DNA of 18,454 bases from Pseudomonadota bacterium (GCA_015486445.1 WFRT01000331.1:1-18454), one strand, 5' to 3'. Numbered from the stretch's first letter, positions 6,392 through 13,928 are shown. The notes: a model not told the origin generated them from the sequence alone. Made by a program: numbers and translations.

Positions 6392-7716
6392 CAGCCCAGA
6401 TAGCGGTTGAAATAGCCGATTTCCAGGTCCGGAAACTCCCGTCTGAGTCTTTCGATCAACCCCAGGATGCCGATCGGCCGAGCGAAACGGTTGCGGGGAT
6501 AGAGATCCAGGTATTGCCGTGGATCGATGCAGAGGTTGCGCATCTGGACCTGATCGATCCTAAACTCTTCAATCAGCCGCAGCAGGGCTTTAACCTCATC
6601 CCCGGCGTCGGTAACCCCGGGCAGGACCAGCAGGTTGATGGCCAGCTGCATCCCCCCCGATTTGGCCCGGCGCAGGGATTCTAAAACCTCGGCAAACCGG
6701 TAACCACAAGGCCGGTAGTACGGCAGGTAGGTCTCTTCCCGGGCCGAGTTGAGGCTGACCCGAATGGAATCGATGCCAGCCTCGGCAATCAGGCTTACCT
6801 TCTCCGGCAGGCTGGCGTTGGTGTTGACGTTCAGGGTGCCGCGCCCGGTCCGGCGGCGCACGGCCCGGGCGAACTCTGCGATCCGCTCACCCTGGAGAAT
6901 GGGATCGCCCTCACAGCCCTGGCCGAAACTTAAAACCGGGTTCTCGGCGGTTTCGATATGGGGCAGGGCGACCTCGAGCAATTCGTCGACCGTCGGCACG
7001 AAAGTGATGCGTTCGTGCGAAGCCGGACAACTCTCGCCCTGGGCCACCTCTTCTGTCTCCTGAAAGGAGAGACAACCGACACAGCGGGCGTTGCAGACCG
7101 GTGAAACCGGCAGCGGACATTCCCAGCGCCCGAGAAAAAAATTCTTCGCGGCAAAGCAGTGGTAGTCGACGGCACAGCGGCTTAAATGGCGGATCAGCCG
7201 GTTGTCGGGATAAAGTGCCAGCTTTTCGTCAACCCCGGCCACAACCTCGCGGTCGTCGAAATATTCCGGCTCCCACTGCCGATTTTCGTCGATCCGGCAG
7301 GCGGCGACCACATAGTTGTCGATTTCATCCGACCAGCCGACCGCGGTATAGGCCCAGAGAGGCAGGGTGTAGTCGGTTTTGTGCCAGGCCACGGCCGGAA
7401 GCAGGAGACGGCTGTAGGCCGGCGGCAGGAAAGCGGCCACCCCCTGGAGTTTCCCCCCGGCGGCAAACCCGTCGATCTCGAGGATCGGGCGGGCCTGGCC
7501 CGATTCCGCGTCCCAGCCCAGGGAGGGGCAGTCAGGCAGGAAAAACAACCGGCTGCCATCAGGCAGCGGGATCAGCTCGGCCGTCTCGGGCCGGCGATGC
7601 GCGAGGCCCGAGGCCCCCAGCATCAGCCACTCGGGATGATCTATGATCTCCCCCCGGTGGTTGGCGGAAAGCGCGAAAACTGAGGCGGGATCGAGAATGG
7701 GTTTTGCCGTTGACAT
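6391..7716 (-). CDS. Radical SAM protein of unknown substrate
   Basis: Protein of 441 residues. Residues 1-200 form an N-terminal region I do not recognise, with many Trp, Tyr and Pro. The radical SAM core starts at C208-x3-C212-x2-C215 (the [4Fe-4S]/SAM site), followed by FGQGCEGDP (264-271, the position of the GGE motif), NVNTNAS (296-302), an IRVSLNSA strand (318-325) and NLLVLPGVTD (361-370). Extra cysteines (181, 187, 200, 230, 268, 337) might hold auxiliary clusters, but no standard SPASM pattern is seen. It is the first gene of a tight leftward run with rtcB (1-nt overlap) and nfo. No good SD precedes the ATG at 7716. The context suggests a link to RNA or DNA repair or modification; this is inference. 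Confidence 0.9.
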   Translation of the reverse strand: MSTAKPILDPASVFALSANHRGEIIDHPEWLMLGASGLAHRRPETAELIPLPDGSRLFFLPDCPSLGWDAESGQARPILEIDGFAAGGKLQGVAAFLPPAYSRLLLPAVAWHKTDYTLPLWAYTAVGWSDEIDNYVVAACRIDENRQWEPEYFDDREVVAGVDEKLALYPDNRLIRHLSRCAVDYHCFAAKNFFLGRWECPLPVSPVCNARCVGCLSFQETEEVAQGESCPASHERITFVPTVDELLEVALPHIETAENPVLSFGQGCEGDPILQGERIAEFARAVRRRTGRGTLNVNTNASLPEKVSLIAEAGIDSIRVSLNSAREETYLPYYRPCGYRFAEVLESLRRAKSGGMQLAINLLVLPGVTDAGDEVKALLRLIEEFRIDQVQMRNLCIDPRQYLDLYPRNRFARPIGILGLIERLRREFPDLEIGYFNRYLG

Positions 7717-7807
7717 AGTCTGGTATCTGTAATATTGGACGGGACCTTGACGATTTTTTTGAATTTTTAACTTAACCTCTCTTTTTAATCAAGGATTATC
7801 ACCGGTA
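7717..7807. promoter_or_regulatory. Divergent intergenic region, 91 bp, AT-rich
   Basis: The gap separates the leftward radical SAM gene from the rightward BamD-LptA gene and must hold promoters for both. For the rightward gene a TTGACG box lies at 7747-7752, but the -10 region 17 nt on (ACTTAA) is poor. No clear leftward promoter stands out. The AT-rich stretch 7753-7790 contrasts with the GC-rich flanks, as expected of a promoter region. Confidence 0.4.
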
Positions 7808-9325
7808 ATGCTCCTCGACCTCGGAAAAAAATATTCTCCGCTTCTCTGCTGTCTGACTTTGTTCCTGGTCATCCCGGTTTTCATGGCCGGCTGTTCCTCC
7901 CATAAAATCACCGCCGCCAATCCGCAGGTGCTTTTCAACCGGGCGGAAAAAGCCTACCAGGAAGGCAGCCTCTCGAAAGCCAACGAACTTTTCCAGGCCC
8001 TGCAGAACGATTTCCCCGACACCGAATACGCCCGCCTCGCCCTGCTGCGGACGGCCGACATTTCGTACCGTAAGGTCGATCTCACGGAAGCCGCCCGAAC
8101 CTACAACGACTTCATCAATTTCAACGAGGACCATCCCAAGGCACCTTACGCCTACTACCAGGCCGGGATGTGCCACTACCAAGAGATCAAGACCCTGGAT
8201 CGCGACCTCGCGCCCCTGAAACTGGCCCTGGAAACCTTCCAGGAGGCCCTGGCCCGCTACCCCGACTCGCCGCCCTACACCGAAAAGATCATCCAGCGTA
8301 TCAACGACTGCAAGCGCCGTTTTGCGAAAAGGGAATTCTACGTCGGCCTGTTCTATTACAAGTTGGAGAAATTCACCGCGGCCAGCGCACGCTTTGAGTA
8401 CCTGCTGAAAAACTATCCCGGCTATATCGACGACAAGGTACTCTACTTCCTCGGCCTGGCCTACATGAACAACGGCAAGGTCGACCAGGGACACCGGACC
8501 CTGCTGACCCTGGTCAAGGGCTTTCCCAAAAGTCCCTACGCCGCCAAGGCCCGGCCCCTGCTGGACAAGGACAAGGGTCCCGGGGTCCCCCTGATGTTCA
8601 TGGCCCGGGACTATTTTCTCCTGCACCAGGAGGATATCCACGACAAGTACCTGACCACGAACTACCGGCCGGAAGACTACGCCCCGCGGTTTTTCAACCT
8701 TTTCAGCCGGGCGCCCGACGGTGACAAAACCGCCGATGAAGTAACCTTTGCCTCCCTCTATCGCCCCCTGCCCGACGAGGCCGGTAAAGCCGCACCGGCC
8801 CCGGCGGCCGGGAAAAACGCCGGGAAAGAACCGGAAAACACCCGGCCGGCAACGGCCTCGACCGCGGCCGGCCAGACAGCCGGTAAAATTTCCCCGGCCA
8901 ACCGCCGGCAGGCCCGGCTCGGCCGCCGGGATGAGCCGCTCGAGATCATCTCCGACTGGACCGAGGCCGACCGGGAAAAAGGAACCATCTCTTTCGGCGG
9001 CAAGGTTATCGCCAAGCAGAAGGACATGGTGCTGTACGCCGACAAGGTGGTCAACTATTTCGACATGAAGAACCGCCGCCTGATCAAGGCCATCGCGGTC
9101 GGCAACGTCAAGCTCAACCAGGCCGACAAGTTCGCCACCTGTGAGAAGGCCGAACTGGTCCAGGCCGAAAGAAAGGTCATCCTGACCGGCAATCCGGTCA
9201 TGTGGCAGGGTGACAACCGGGTTTCCGGCGACCGCATCATCATCTACCTCAACGATAAACAGGCCGAAGTTTTCGGCAGCCAGAAAAAGAAGGCCAGGAT
9301 CAGGATCACCCCGGGCAAGCAGTAG
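7808..9325 (+). CDS. BamD-LptA fusion lipoprotein (outer membrane biogenesis)
   Basis: Protein of 505 residues with two envelope-assembly modules. Residues 1-28 form a lipoprotein signal ending FMAG, with C29 as lipid attachment and SS at +2/+3, which favours the outer membrane. Residues 30-255 carry TPR-like repeats in the order and spacing of BamD/YfiO, the BAM complex lipoprotein (NRAEKAYQEGSLSKANELF; HPKAPYAYYQAGMCHY; EFYVGLFYYK). Residues 256-320 are unassigned, followed by an Ala/Pro/Gly-rich linker at about 322-370. Residues 375-500 resemble an LptA/OstA domain (PLEIISDWTEADREKGTISF, then the repeated gain/loss strands to YLNDKQAEVFG). LptA forms the periplasmic LPS bridge. The frame is continuous with no sign of frameshift. 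ATG at 7808 has AAGGA 12 nt upstream. An annotation pipeline might name only one half. Confidence 0.85.
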   Translation: MLLDLGKKYSPLLCCLTLFLVIPVFMAGCSSHKITAANPQVLFNRAEKAYQEGSLSKANELFQALQNDFPDTEYARLALLRTADISYRKVDLTEAARTYNDFINFNEDHPKAPYAYYQAGMCHYQEIKTLDRDLAPLKLALETFQEALARYPDSPPYTEKIIQRINDCKRRFAKREFYVGLFYYKLEKFTAASARFEYLLKNYPGYIDDKVLYFLGLAYMNNGKVDQGHRTLLTLVKGFPKSPYAAKARPLLDKDKGPGVPLMFMARDYFLLHQEDIHDKYLTTNYRPEDYAPRFFNLFSRAPDGDKTADEVTFASLYRPLPDEAGKAAPAPAAGKNAGKEPENTRPATASTAAGQTAGKISPANRRQARLGRRDEPLEIISDWTEADREKGTISFGGKVIAKQKDMVLYADKVVNYFDMKNRRLIKAIAVGNVKLNQADKFATCEKAELVQAERKVILTGNPVMWQGDNRVSGDRIIIYLNDKQAEVFGSQKKKARIRITPGKQ

Positions 9326-9415
9326 TTTCCAACCCGGTTTGCTGCCCGGGAGACCCCTCCCCTGTCAGCGTCCGGCGAAAAAAATTAAATTTGTCACGGC
9401 GTGGAAGAGAAACAA
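9326..9415. other. Convergent intergenic gap
   Basis: Ninety bases between the 3' ends of the BamD-LptA gene and mtnA. CCCGGGCA (9310-9317) and TGCCCGGG (9343-9350) can pair across the BamD-LptA stop codon, but no T run follows rightward. A T-rich tract on the minus strand near 9380-9390 has no good stem before it. No confident terminator for either gene. Confidence 0.4.
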
Positions 9416-10462
9416 TCAGGCGGGGTAAATTTCCTTAAGGCGGCTGGGGGGAAAGATTCCCTTTTCGGTAATGATCGCGGTCACCAGAGAAGCGGGCGTG
9501 ACATCGAAGGCGGGGTTGTAGACCGGAATGTCGGCCGGGGCCGTCAGTTGGCCGCCAAAGCTACGGACTTCTCGCGGACTCCTTTCCTCGATTGGAATCC
9601 CGGTCCCGTCGGCCAGTGAAAAGTCGAGAGTCGAGGTCGGCGCCGCAACGTAGAAAGGCAGGTTGTGGGCCCGGGCGGCAAGGGCAACCCCATAGGTTCC
9701 GATCTTGTTGGCGACATCGCCGTTGGCGGCGATCCGGTCGGCCCCGACAATCACCAGGTCGACCAGACCCCGGGCCATGCAGTGAGCCGCCATATTGTCG
9801 CAGATCAGGGTCACCGGGATCTTGTCCCGGGACAGTTCCCAGGCCGTCAGCCGCCCCCCCTGGAGCAGCGGCCGGGTTTCATCGGCCAACACGGAAATCT
9901 TTTTGCCGGCGGCATGGGCCGCCCTGACGACCCCGAGCGCCGTTCCGTAAGCGGCGCAGGCCAGGGCCCCGGCGTTGCAATGCGTCAGAATGCGGGCTCC
10001 ATCCGGCACCAGTTCCGCCCCCAGCCTTCCCAGGCGACGGTGAGCGTCTTCATCCTCGGCTTCGATGCGCCGGGCCTCGGCCAGCAGCAGCCGCCGCAGT
10101 CCGGCGCCGTCGTAATTTTCAGCCGTCCCTTTTTCCCAGACCGCCGACATCCGTTCAAGAGCCCAGAACAGGTTGACCGCCGTCGGCCTGGTCGAAGCCA
10201 GTTCTTTACTGATCTCTTCCAGTTCCCGGCGGCCGACTTTATCCCCGGCGCGCAGTCTTTCACTGACCCCGACGACAACGCCGTAGGCCGCGGCCACCCC
10301 GATTGCCGGAGCCCCACGCACGGCCAGGGTGCGAATGGCCTCGGCCACATCCGCAAGCCGGCGGCAGTCCAGGTAGGCTTCCACCAGGGGCAGTTGCCGC
10401 TGATCGAGCAGGCGCAGGGTGCTGCTTTCATCGATCCATTCCAGGGTTTTGAATTCAGACAT
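9416..10462 (-). CDS. mtnA: S-methyl-5-thioribose-1-phosphate isomerase
   Basis: Aldose-ketose isomerase that converts methylthioribose-1-phosphate to methylthioribulose-1-phosphate in methylthioadenosine salvage; 348 residues, the usual length. Diagnostic features are TLAVRGAPAIGVAAAYG (46-61, glycine-rich), the catalytic cysteine C162 in THCNAGALAC, and the catalytic aspartate D242 in VGADRIAANGDVANKIGTY. No mtnB, mtnC, mtnD, mtnK or mtnP lies nearby, so the pathway here is incomplete in this window; it could be the short shunt pathway. The ATG at 10462 has no clear SD. A strong minus-strand terminator lies about 30 nt upstream, so either a very short promoter region or read-through/attenuation must drive expression. 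The related eIF2B-like and ribose-1,5-bisphosphate isomerase families are less likely given the full set of MtnA residues. Confidence 0.96.
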   Translation of the reverse strand: MSEFKTLEWIDESSTLRLLDQRQLPLVEAYLDCRRLADVAEAIRTLAVRGAPAIGVAAAYGVVVGVSERLRAGDKVGRRELEEISKELASTRPTAVNLFWALERMSAVWEKGTAENYDGAGLRRLLLAEARRIEAEDEDAHRRLGRLGAELVPDGARILTHCNAGALACAAYGTALGVVRAAHAAGKKISVLADETRPLLQGGRLTAWELSRDKIPVTLICDNMAAHCMARGLVDLVIVGADRIAANGDVANKIGTYGVALAARAHNLPFYVAAPTSTLDFSLADGTGIPIEERSPREVRSFGGQLTAPADIPVYNPAFDVTPASLVTAIITEKGIFPPSRLKEIYPA

Positions 10463-10491
10463 GGCGGTTACCGGTGCAGCAGCCGTTTCGG

Positions 10492-10536
10492 AAAAAAGCC
10501 GGCCGGGTGCAATGCGAATGCAGCGGCCGGCCGGCT
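10492..10536 (-). terminator. Strong intrinsic terminator (minus strand) between gatC/MITE and mtnA
   Basis: CCGGCCGGCT (10527-10536) and AGCCGGCCGG (10497-10506) form a 10-bp perfect stem around a 20-nt loop. Reading leftward, six T (10497-10492) follow directly. This is a textbook intrinsic terminator. It would end leftward transcription from gatC, or serve as an attenuator for mtnA, whose ATG is only about 30 nt further on. Confidence 0.75.
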
Positions 10537-10561
10537 AAAGCAGCTAAAAGAAAAAAATTAG

Positions 10562-10796
10562 TAACTATTCAGCTAAATTCTATCTCCCCTCTTTCAGGAG
10601 GGGGCGGGGGTGGTTTTTCTGAGCGGTTTCGGAAAGATTTCGTTGTTTTTCCCAGCGAGCGGGAGCCCATAAGCATTGCAACTGTCTGAGCGTAGCGAGT
10701 TTTGCAATGCGGGCGGAGCGAGCGTAAAGAAAAACAGAAATCTTAACGCCTAGCGAAGAAAAACCGCGCCCGACCCCGTAGTCGGCTGAATAGTTA
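10562..10796 (+). mobile_element. Complete MITE-like element, 235 bp
   Basis: Bounded by perfect 12-bp terminal inverted repeats TAACTATTCAGC (10562-10573) and GCTGAATAGTTA (10785-10796). No protein is encoded. The interior is close to palindromic: AAGATTT (10634-10640) pairs with AAATCTT (10738-10744), and GCATTGCAA (10673-10681) with TTGCAATGC (10702-10710), with partial pairing between. Positions 10562-10686 recur inverted at 133-1. If the terminal TA is a duplicated target, the element behaves like TA-targeting families (Tc1/mariner or IS630 type); this is inference. It begins five bases after the gatC stop codon and leaves gatC intact. Confidence 0.82.
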
Positions 10797-10801
10797 AAAA
10801 T

Positions 10802-11095
10802 CTATTCGATTACCTGGGGAACCTTGAAAAAATGCTCTTCCCGGTCCGGGGCGTTGGCCAGGCTTTTCTCCCCGAGTCCGGTTACCCCGACATCCTCCCG
10901 CATCGGGGTGGCCGTGGCCGCCACGTGGGCCATGGGCGAAACGTTTGCGGTGTCAAGTTCCTGGAGTTTATCGACATACTCCAGGATGGCGTTCAACTGG
11001 CCTTCATACAGCGCAATCTCCTCGGCGCTCATTTCCAGCCGGGCCAGGGTCGCCACGTGCCTGACGGTTCGGGCGTCAATCTTCTTGTCAGCCAT
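10802..11095 (-). CDS. gatC: Glutamyl/aspartyl-tRNA amidotransferase subunit C
   Basis: Small subunit of the GatCAB transamidosome that makes Gln-tRNA(Gln) and Asn-tRNA(Asn) from mischarged tRNAs; 97 residues. The opening DARTVRHVATLARLEMSAEEIALYEGQLNAILEYVDKL is typical, as is the C-terminal REDVGV...FFKVPQVIE, which lines GatA. The ATG at 11095 is preferred: AAGG lies about 6 nt upstream and homology starts there. The frame extends to a GTG at 11116. gatA and gatB do not follow; a MITE and a terminator lie directly downstream. The gene seems intact, ending in the expected residues. The upstream Usp gene ends 75 nt before it. Confidence 0.94.
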   Translation of the reverse strand: MADKKIDARTVRHVATLARLEMSAEEIALYEGQLNAILEYVDKLQELDTANVSPMAHVAATATPMREDVGVTGLGEKSLANAPDREEHFFKVPQVIE

Positions 11096-11169
11096 AACAA
11101 CCTTTCTTTCCATCACCGCCCGGGCACCGCTAAAACCTGCGGCCCGGGGGCACTTGAATCCCGTATCAT

Positions 11170-11622
11170 CTATTCCTTGACCAGGAAAATGGAACAGGGC
11201 AGTTCGTGAATTATCTTTTCGTTGTCATGGTCGAACAGGGTTCTTTCAATCTTACCTTCGGGGTGAGCCATCATGATCAACAAATCGATATTTTCCTTCT
11301 TGACCGACTCCATGATGCCATCGTAGAGCCGGTTGCTGACAACATCTTCCGTCACCTTGACCGGGGTGCCGCTTTCCTGCTCCGAGGCGATCAAGGCATC
11401 GAGTTCCCTCCTGATCTGGCGCTGTAGCTGCCGGTTCTCTTCCATGAGTTCCTTTTCGGAGACTGCGAGATCGGCTCCCACATCATTGAGAATGTCGTCA
11501 TCGATATAGATTACGAACATTTTCGCCTCCAGGGTCTTGGCCAGTCTCAACCCGTAACGAACGGCTTTGCGGCAATCCCTGGTAGACCGGCTTACAACCA
11601 GAATACGTTTGACATCTTCCAT
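11170..11622 (-). CDS. Universal stress protein (UspA) family
   Basis: Single Usp domain of 150 residues: KRILVVSRSTRDCRKAVRYGLRLAKTLEAKMFVIYI opens the Rossmann-like fold and the C-terminal strand PCSIFLVKE closes it. The segment at 119-140, which in ATP-binding members carries G-2x-G-9x-G(S/T), here reads AHPEGKIERTLFDHDNEK and lacks the glycine pattern. It is therefore probably of the non-ATP-binding class. A charged stretch at 55-80 may be a coiled or extended helix. The ATG at 11622 has GGAG seven nucleotides upstream, a good SD. A TATAAT box lies about 100 bases upstream. It precedes gatC but need not share its function. Confidence 0.9.
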   Translation of the reverse strand: MEDVKRILVVSRSTRDCRKAVRYGLRLAKTLEAKMFVIYIDDDILNDVGADLAVSEKELMEENRQLQRQIRRELDALIASEQESGTPVKVTEDVVSNRLYDGIMESVKKENIDLLIMMAHPEGKIERTLFDHDNEKIIHELPCSIFLVKE

Positions 11623-11719
11623 CGTAACTCCTCTTTCTGTCGGTCAAATATTGTTAGCCAACTGTCACCAAGCGGATTTCACCAGAACTTTCGACTCCGC
11701 TGGCCGGTCTAAATACTAG

Positions 11720-11750
11720 ATTATAATTTTTTCTGCAATAATATCTTCAA
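11720..11750 (-). promoter_or_regulatory. Candidate promoter for the universal stress protein gene
   Basis: On the minus strand a perfect TATAAT (11725-11720) lies 19 nt after TTGAAG (11750-11745). The spacing is longer than the preferred 17, so the -35 assignment is doubtful, but the -10 is consensus. The leader to the ATG at 11622 would be about 90 nt. The surroundings are AT-rich compared with the rest of the window. Confidence 0.45.
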
Positions 11751-11826
11751 ATCAATCCTCAATCCGGGGAATTTTGCCGCCCCGGGCCCGTCCTTCGGCA
11801 AACAAGCCCGCAAAGGCTCCGCAAAC

Positions 11827-11860
11827 AAAAAAGGGGCCGGGTTTTCCCGGCCCCTTTTTT
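11827..11860 (-). terminator. Bidirectional intrinsic terminator after htpG
   Basis: GGGGCCGGG (11833-11841) and CCCGGCCCC (11846-11854) form a 9-bp perfect stem with a TTTT loop. It is flanked by six A (11827-11832) and six T (11855-11860), so it works in either direction. It lies about 46 nt beyond the htpG stop and so ends the htpG message. Confidence 0.9.
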
Positions 11861-11905
11861 GCTGTCGCAACCTGCGGGCAAATGCGGCAACCTCCAGGCC
11901 GCAAA

Positions 11906-13867
11906 CTAGTTTTCCGGATTCTCCCCGGCCCGGGCGGCGGCCGCCTGGAGCATCAGCCGGGTCAGGCGGGCGCAGAACTGCTCCGGCGAAGCCACTTTCG
12001 AGCCTTCGGTCAGAACCGCCTGGTCGTAGAGCAGTTCGGCAAACTCCTTGAGTTCGTCGCTTTCTCCCTGGCGACGGTGAAGTTCACGCATCTGTTTTAA
12101 CAACTCGTGGTCGGGATTGACCTCAAGTATCCTCTGACTCGGCGGCACCGGCTGGTTGGCCGCCTTCAGAATCCGCTCCATGCTGGCACTCAAGGCATTT
12201 TCATCGGCTACCAGGCAGACCGGGCTCGCGGTCAGGCGCTGGGAAAGCTTGACCTCGGCAACCTTGCCATCCAGGGTTTTCTTGATAAAGTTAAGCAGTC
12301 CGGAAAATTCATCTTCCAGTTTTTTAAGTTTTTCTTCCTGTTCCTTCTTCTCCTCTTCCGGGAGGATGTCAACCTCACCCTTGGCCACCGACTTGAGCTT
12401 TTTGCCCTGGTATTCGAACAACCCCTGGAGCACCCACTCGTCCACCGGGTCGGTAAACAGGAGCACTTCATATCCTTTTTCCTTCAAGGCCTCGAGATGG
12501 GGCGAAGCCGCCAGGGTTTCGCGGTCTTCCCCGGTAATATAGTAGATCTCCTTCTGCTCCAGCGGCATCCGGTCGATATACTCTTTCAGGGTTGTCAGCT
12601 CTTCGCCTTTAGTCGAAGCACAGAGAAGGAGGTCGGCGATGGCTTCGCGGTTTTCAAAGTCGGTATGCAGCCCTTCTTTCAGGACCTGGCCAAAGTTTTC
12701 CCAGAACTTGAGATACTTCTCGCGATCATTTCCGAGCATCCCGGACAGGGTGTCGAAAACCTTCTTGACCAGGTTCTTGCGGATCTTGCCGACCACCCGG
12801 TCATGCTGCAGCATTTCGCGGGAAACGTTGAGCGAAATATCGGCTGAATCGACCACCCCTTTGATGAATCGCAGGTAGGCCGGCAGCAGTTCCTCGCAGT
12901 TGTCCATGATGAAGACGTTGCGGACATAAAGCTGCATTCCCGACTTGTTCTCAGGCATGAAAAGATCGAACGGGGCCTGCGCCGGGATGTACATCAGGGC
13001 GTTGTATTCAAGGATGCCCTCGGCATTGATGTGAATGGTTTCCAGGGGGTCGTTCCAGTCGTGGGAAAGATGCTTGTAAAACTCTTTGTACTCCTCCTCG
13101 CTGACCTCGCTTTTGCGCTTGTTCCAGATCGGCTTCATCGAGTTCAAGGTTTCCTCGGTAACCTTCTTGACCGGCTTGGCGCCTTCAATCGGCTTGCCCT
13201 CGTCGTCGGTCGGCACCTCTTCCCGCTCGATTTCCATGACAATCGGGTAGATGACAAAATCGGAATACTTGCGGACAATGTTGCGAATCACCCATTCCTG
13301 GGTATAGTCCTGGTCGCCCTCGCCGGGTTCGCGCAGATGCAGAGTGACGCGGGTGCCGCGACGGGTTTCGTCGCTCTTTTCGATGGAATAACTGCCGTCG
13401 CCTGCGGACTCCCAGCGCCAGGCCTGGTCGGTGCCGGCTGCCCGGGTCACCAGCTCGACCTTTTCCGCCACCATGAAACTGGAGTAGAACCCGACCCCGA
13501 ACTGGCCAATCAATTCAAGGGCTGACTCCTTTTTCTCCTTCAAGGCTTCGACAAAGGCCTTGGTTCCCGATTTGGCGATGGTGCCGAGGTTCTCGATCAG
13601 TTCCTCGCGGGTCATGCCGATACCGTTGTCAATCACGCTCAAGGTCCGGGCTTCACGGTCGACCTCGATACGAATCTTGAGCTCGGTATCGTCACCCAGC
13701 AAATCCTGGTTGGTCTGGCTCTCGAATTTGAGCTTGTCGAGAGCGTCGGATGCGTTGGAAATCAACTCGCGGAGAAAAATTTCCTTGTGCGAGTAGAGAG
13801 AGTGGATAATCAGGTCCAAAAGCTGCTGGATTTCGGTTTCAAACTGCATGGTCTCTTTCTGACTCAT
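11906..13867 (-). CDS. htpG: Molecular chaperone HtpG (bacterial Hsp90)
   Basis: ATP-dependent cytoplasmic chaperone of 653 residues, slightly longer than the E. coli protein (624). The GHKL ATP site is complete: RELISNASDALDKL (helix with the catalytic Glu and the Mg-binding Asn), DNGIGM, LGTIAKSGT and GQFGVGFYSSFMV. The middle domain (YIPAQAPFDLF, LNVSREMLQ) and a C-terminal dimerisation region follow, with a charged KEEEKKEQEEKLKKLE-like stretch near residues 495-515. The ATG at 13867 is chosen for GAGGTG about 6 nt upstream; a GTG two codons earlier and an ATG six codons later have weaker support. A bidirectional terminator follows. No CIRCE element or clear sigma32 promoter is visible upstream. 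Confidence 0.97.
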   Translation of the reverse strand: MSQKETMQFETEIQQLLDLIIHSLYSHKEIFLRELISNASDALDKLKFESQTNQDLLGDDTELKIRIEVDREARTLSVIDNGIGMTREELIENLGTIAKSGTKAFVEALKEKKESALELIGQFGVGFYSSFMVAEKVELVTRAAGTDQAWRWESAGDGSYSIEKSDETRRGTRVTLHLREPGEGDQDYTQEWVIRNIVRKYSDFVIYPIVMEIEREEVPTDDEGKPIEGAKPVKKVTEETLNSMKPIWNKRKSEVSEEEYKEFYKHLSHDWNDPLETIHINAEGILEYNALMYIPAQAPFDLFMPENKSGMQLYVRNVFIMDNCEELLPAYLRFIKGVVDSADISLNVSREMLQHDRVVGKIRKNLVKKVFDTLSGMLGNDREKYLKFWENFGQVLKEGLHTDFENREAIADLLLCASTKGEELTTLKEYIDRMPLEQKEIYYITGEDRETLAASPHLEALKEKGYEVLLFTDPVDEWVLQGLFEYQGKKLKSVAKGEVDILPEEEKKEQEEKLKKLEDEFSGLLNFIKKTLDGKVAEVKLSQRLTASPVCLVADENALSASMERILKAANQPVPPSQRILEVNPDHELLKQMRELHRRQGESDELKEFAELLYDQAVLTEGSKVASPEQFCARLTRLMLQAAAARAGENPEN

Positions 13868-13912
13868 TTTCACCTCGATTATCTATAATCATTTATATTT
13901 CGGTTGACAGAA

Positions 13913-13928
13913 GGTTTGCGGACAAACC
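13913..13928. promoter_or_regulatory. Small inverted repeat upstream of htpG
   Basis: GGTTTG (13913-13918) and CAAACC (13923-13928) flank CGGA, in the AT-rich upstream region of htpG, about 45-60 nt before its start codon. This is a plausible operator or leader hairpin, but six-base arms arise easily by chance. Confidence 0.25.

Noticed and set aside
7799..8641. 280-codon open frame antisense to the BamD-LptA gene
   Set aside because: It lies wholly within a well-supported gene on the other strand, lacks an SD and family similarity, and is expected from GC-rich codon bias.
9310..9350. Hairpin across the BamD-LptA stop codon as a terminator
   Set aside because: The stem is 8 bp but no T run follows in the direction of transcription, so it is mentioned only as a feature of the gap.
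10474..10689. 71-codon frame running through the terminator and into the MITE
   Set aside because: It is made of terminator and element sequence, with no SD or domain. The element copy at 1-133 has an 8-nt indel that would break the frame.
13882..13910. CTGTCA-N17-TATAGA as an htpG promoter
   Set aside because: The predicted start would fall about 8 nt before the ATG and remove the Shine-Dalgarno sequence, so the assignment is unlikely.
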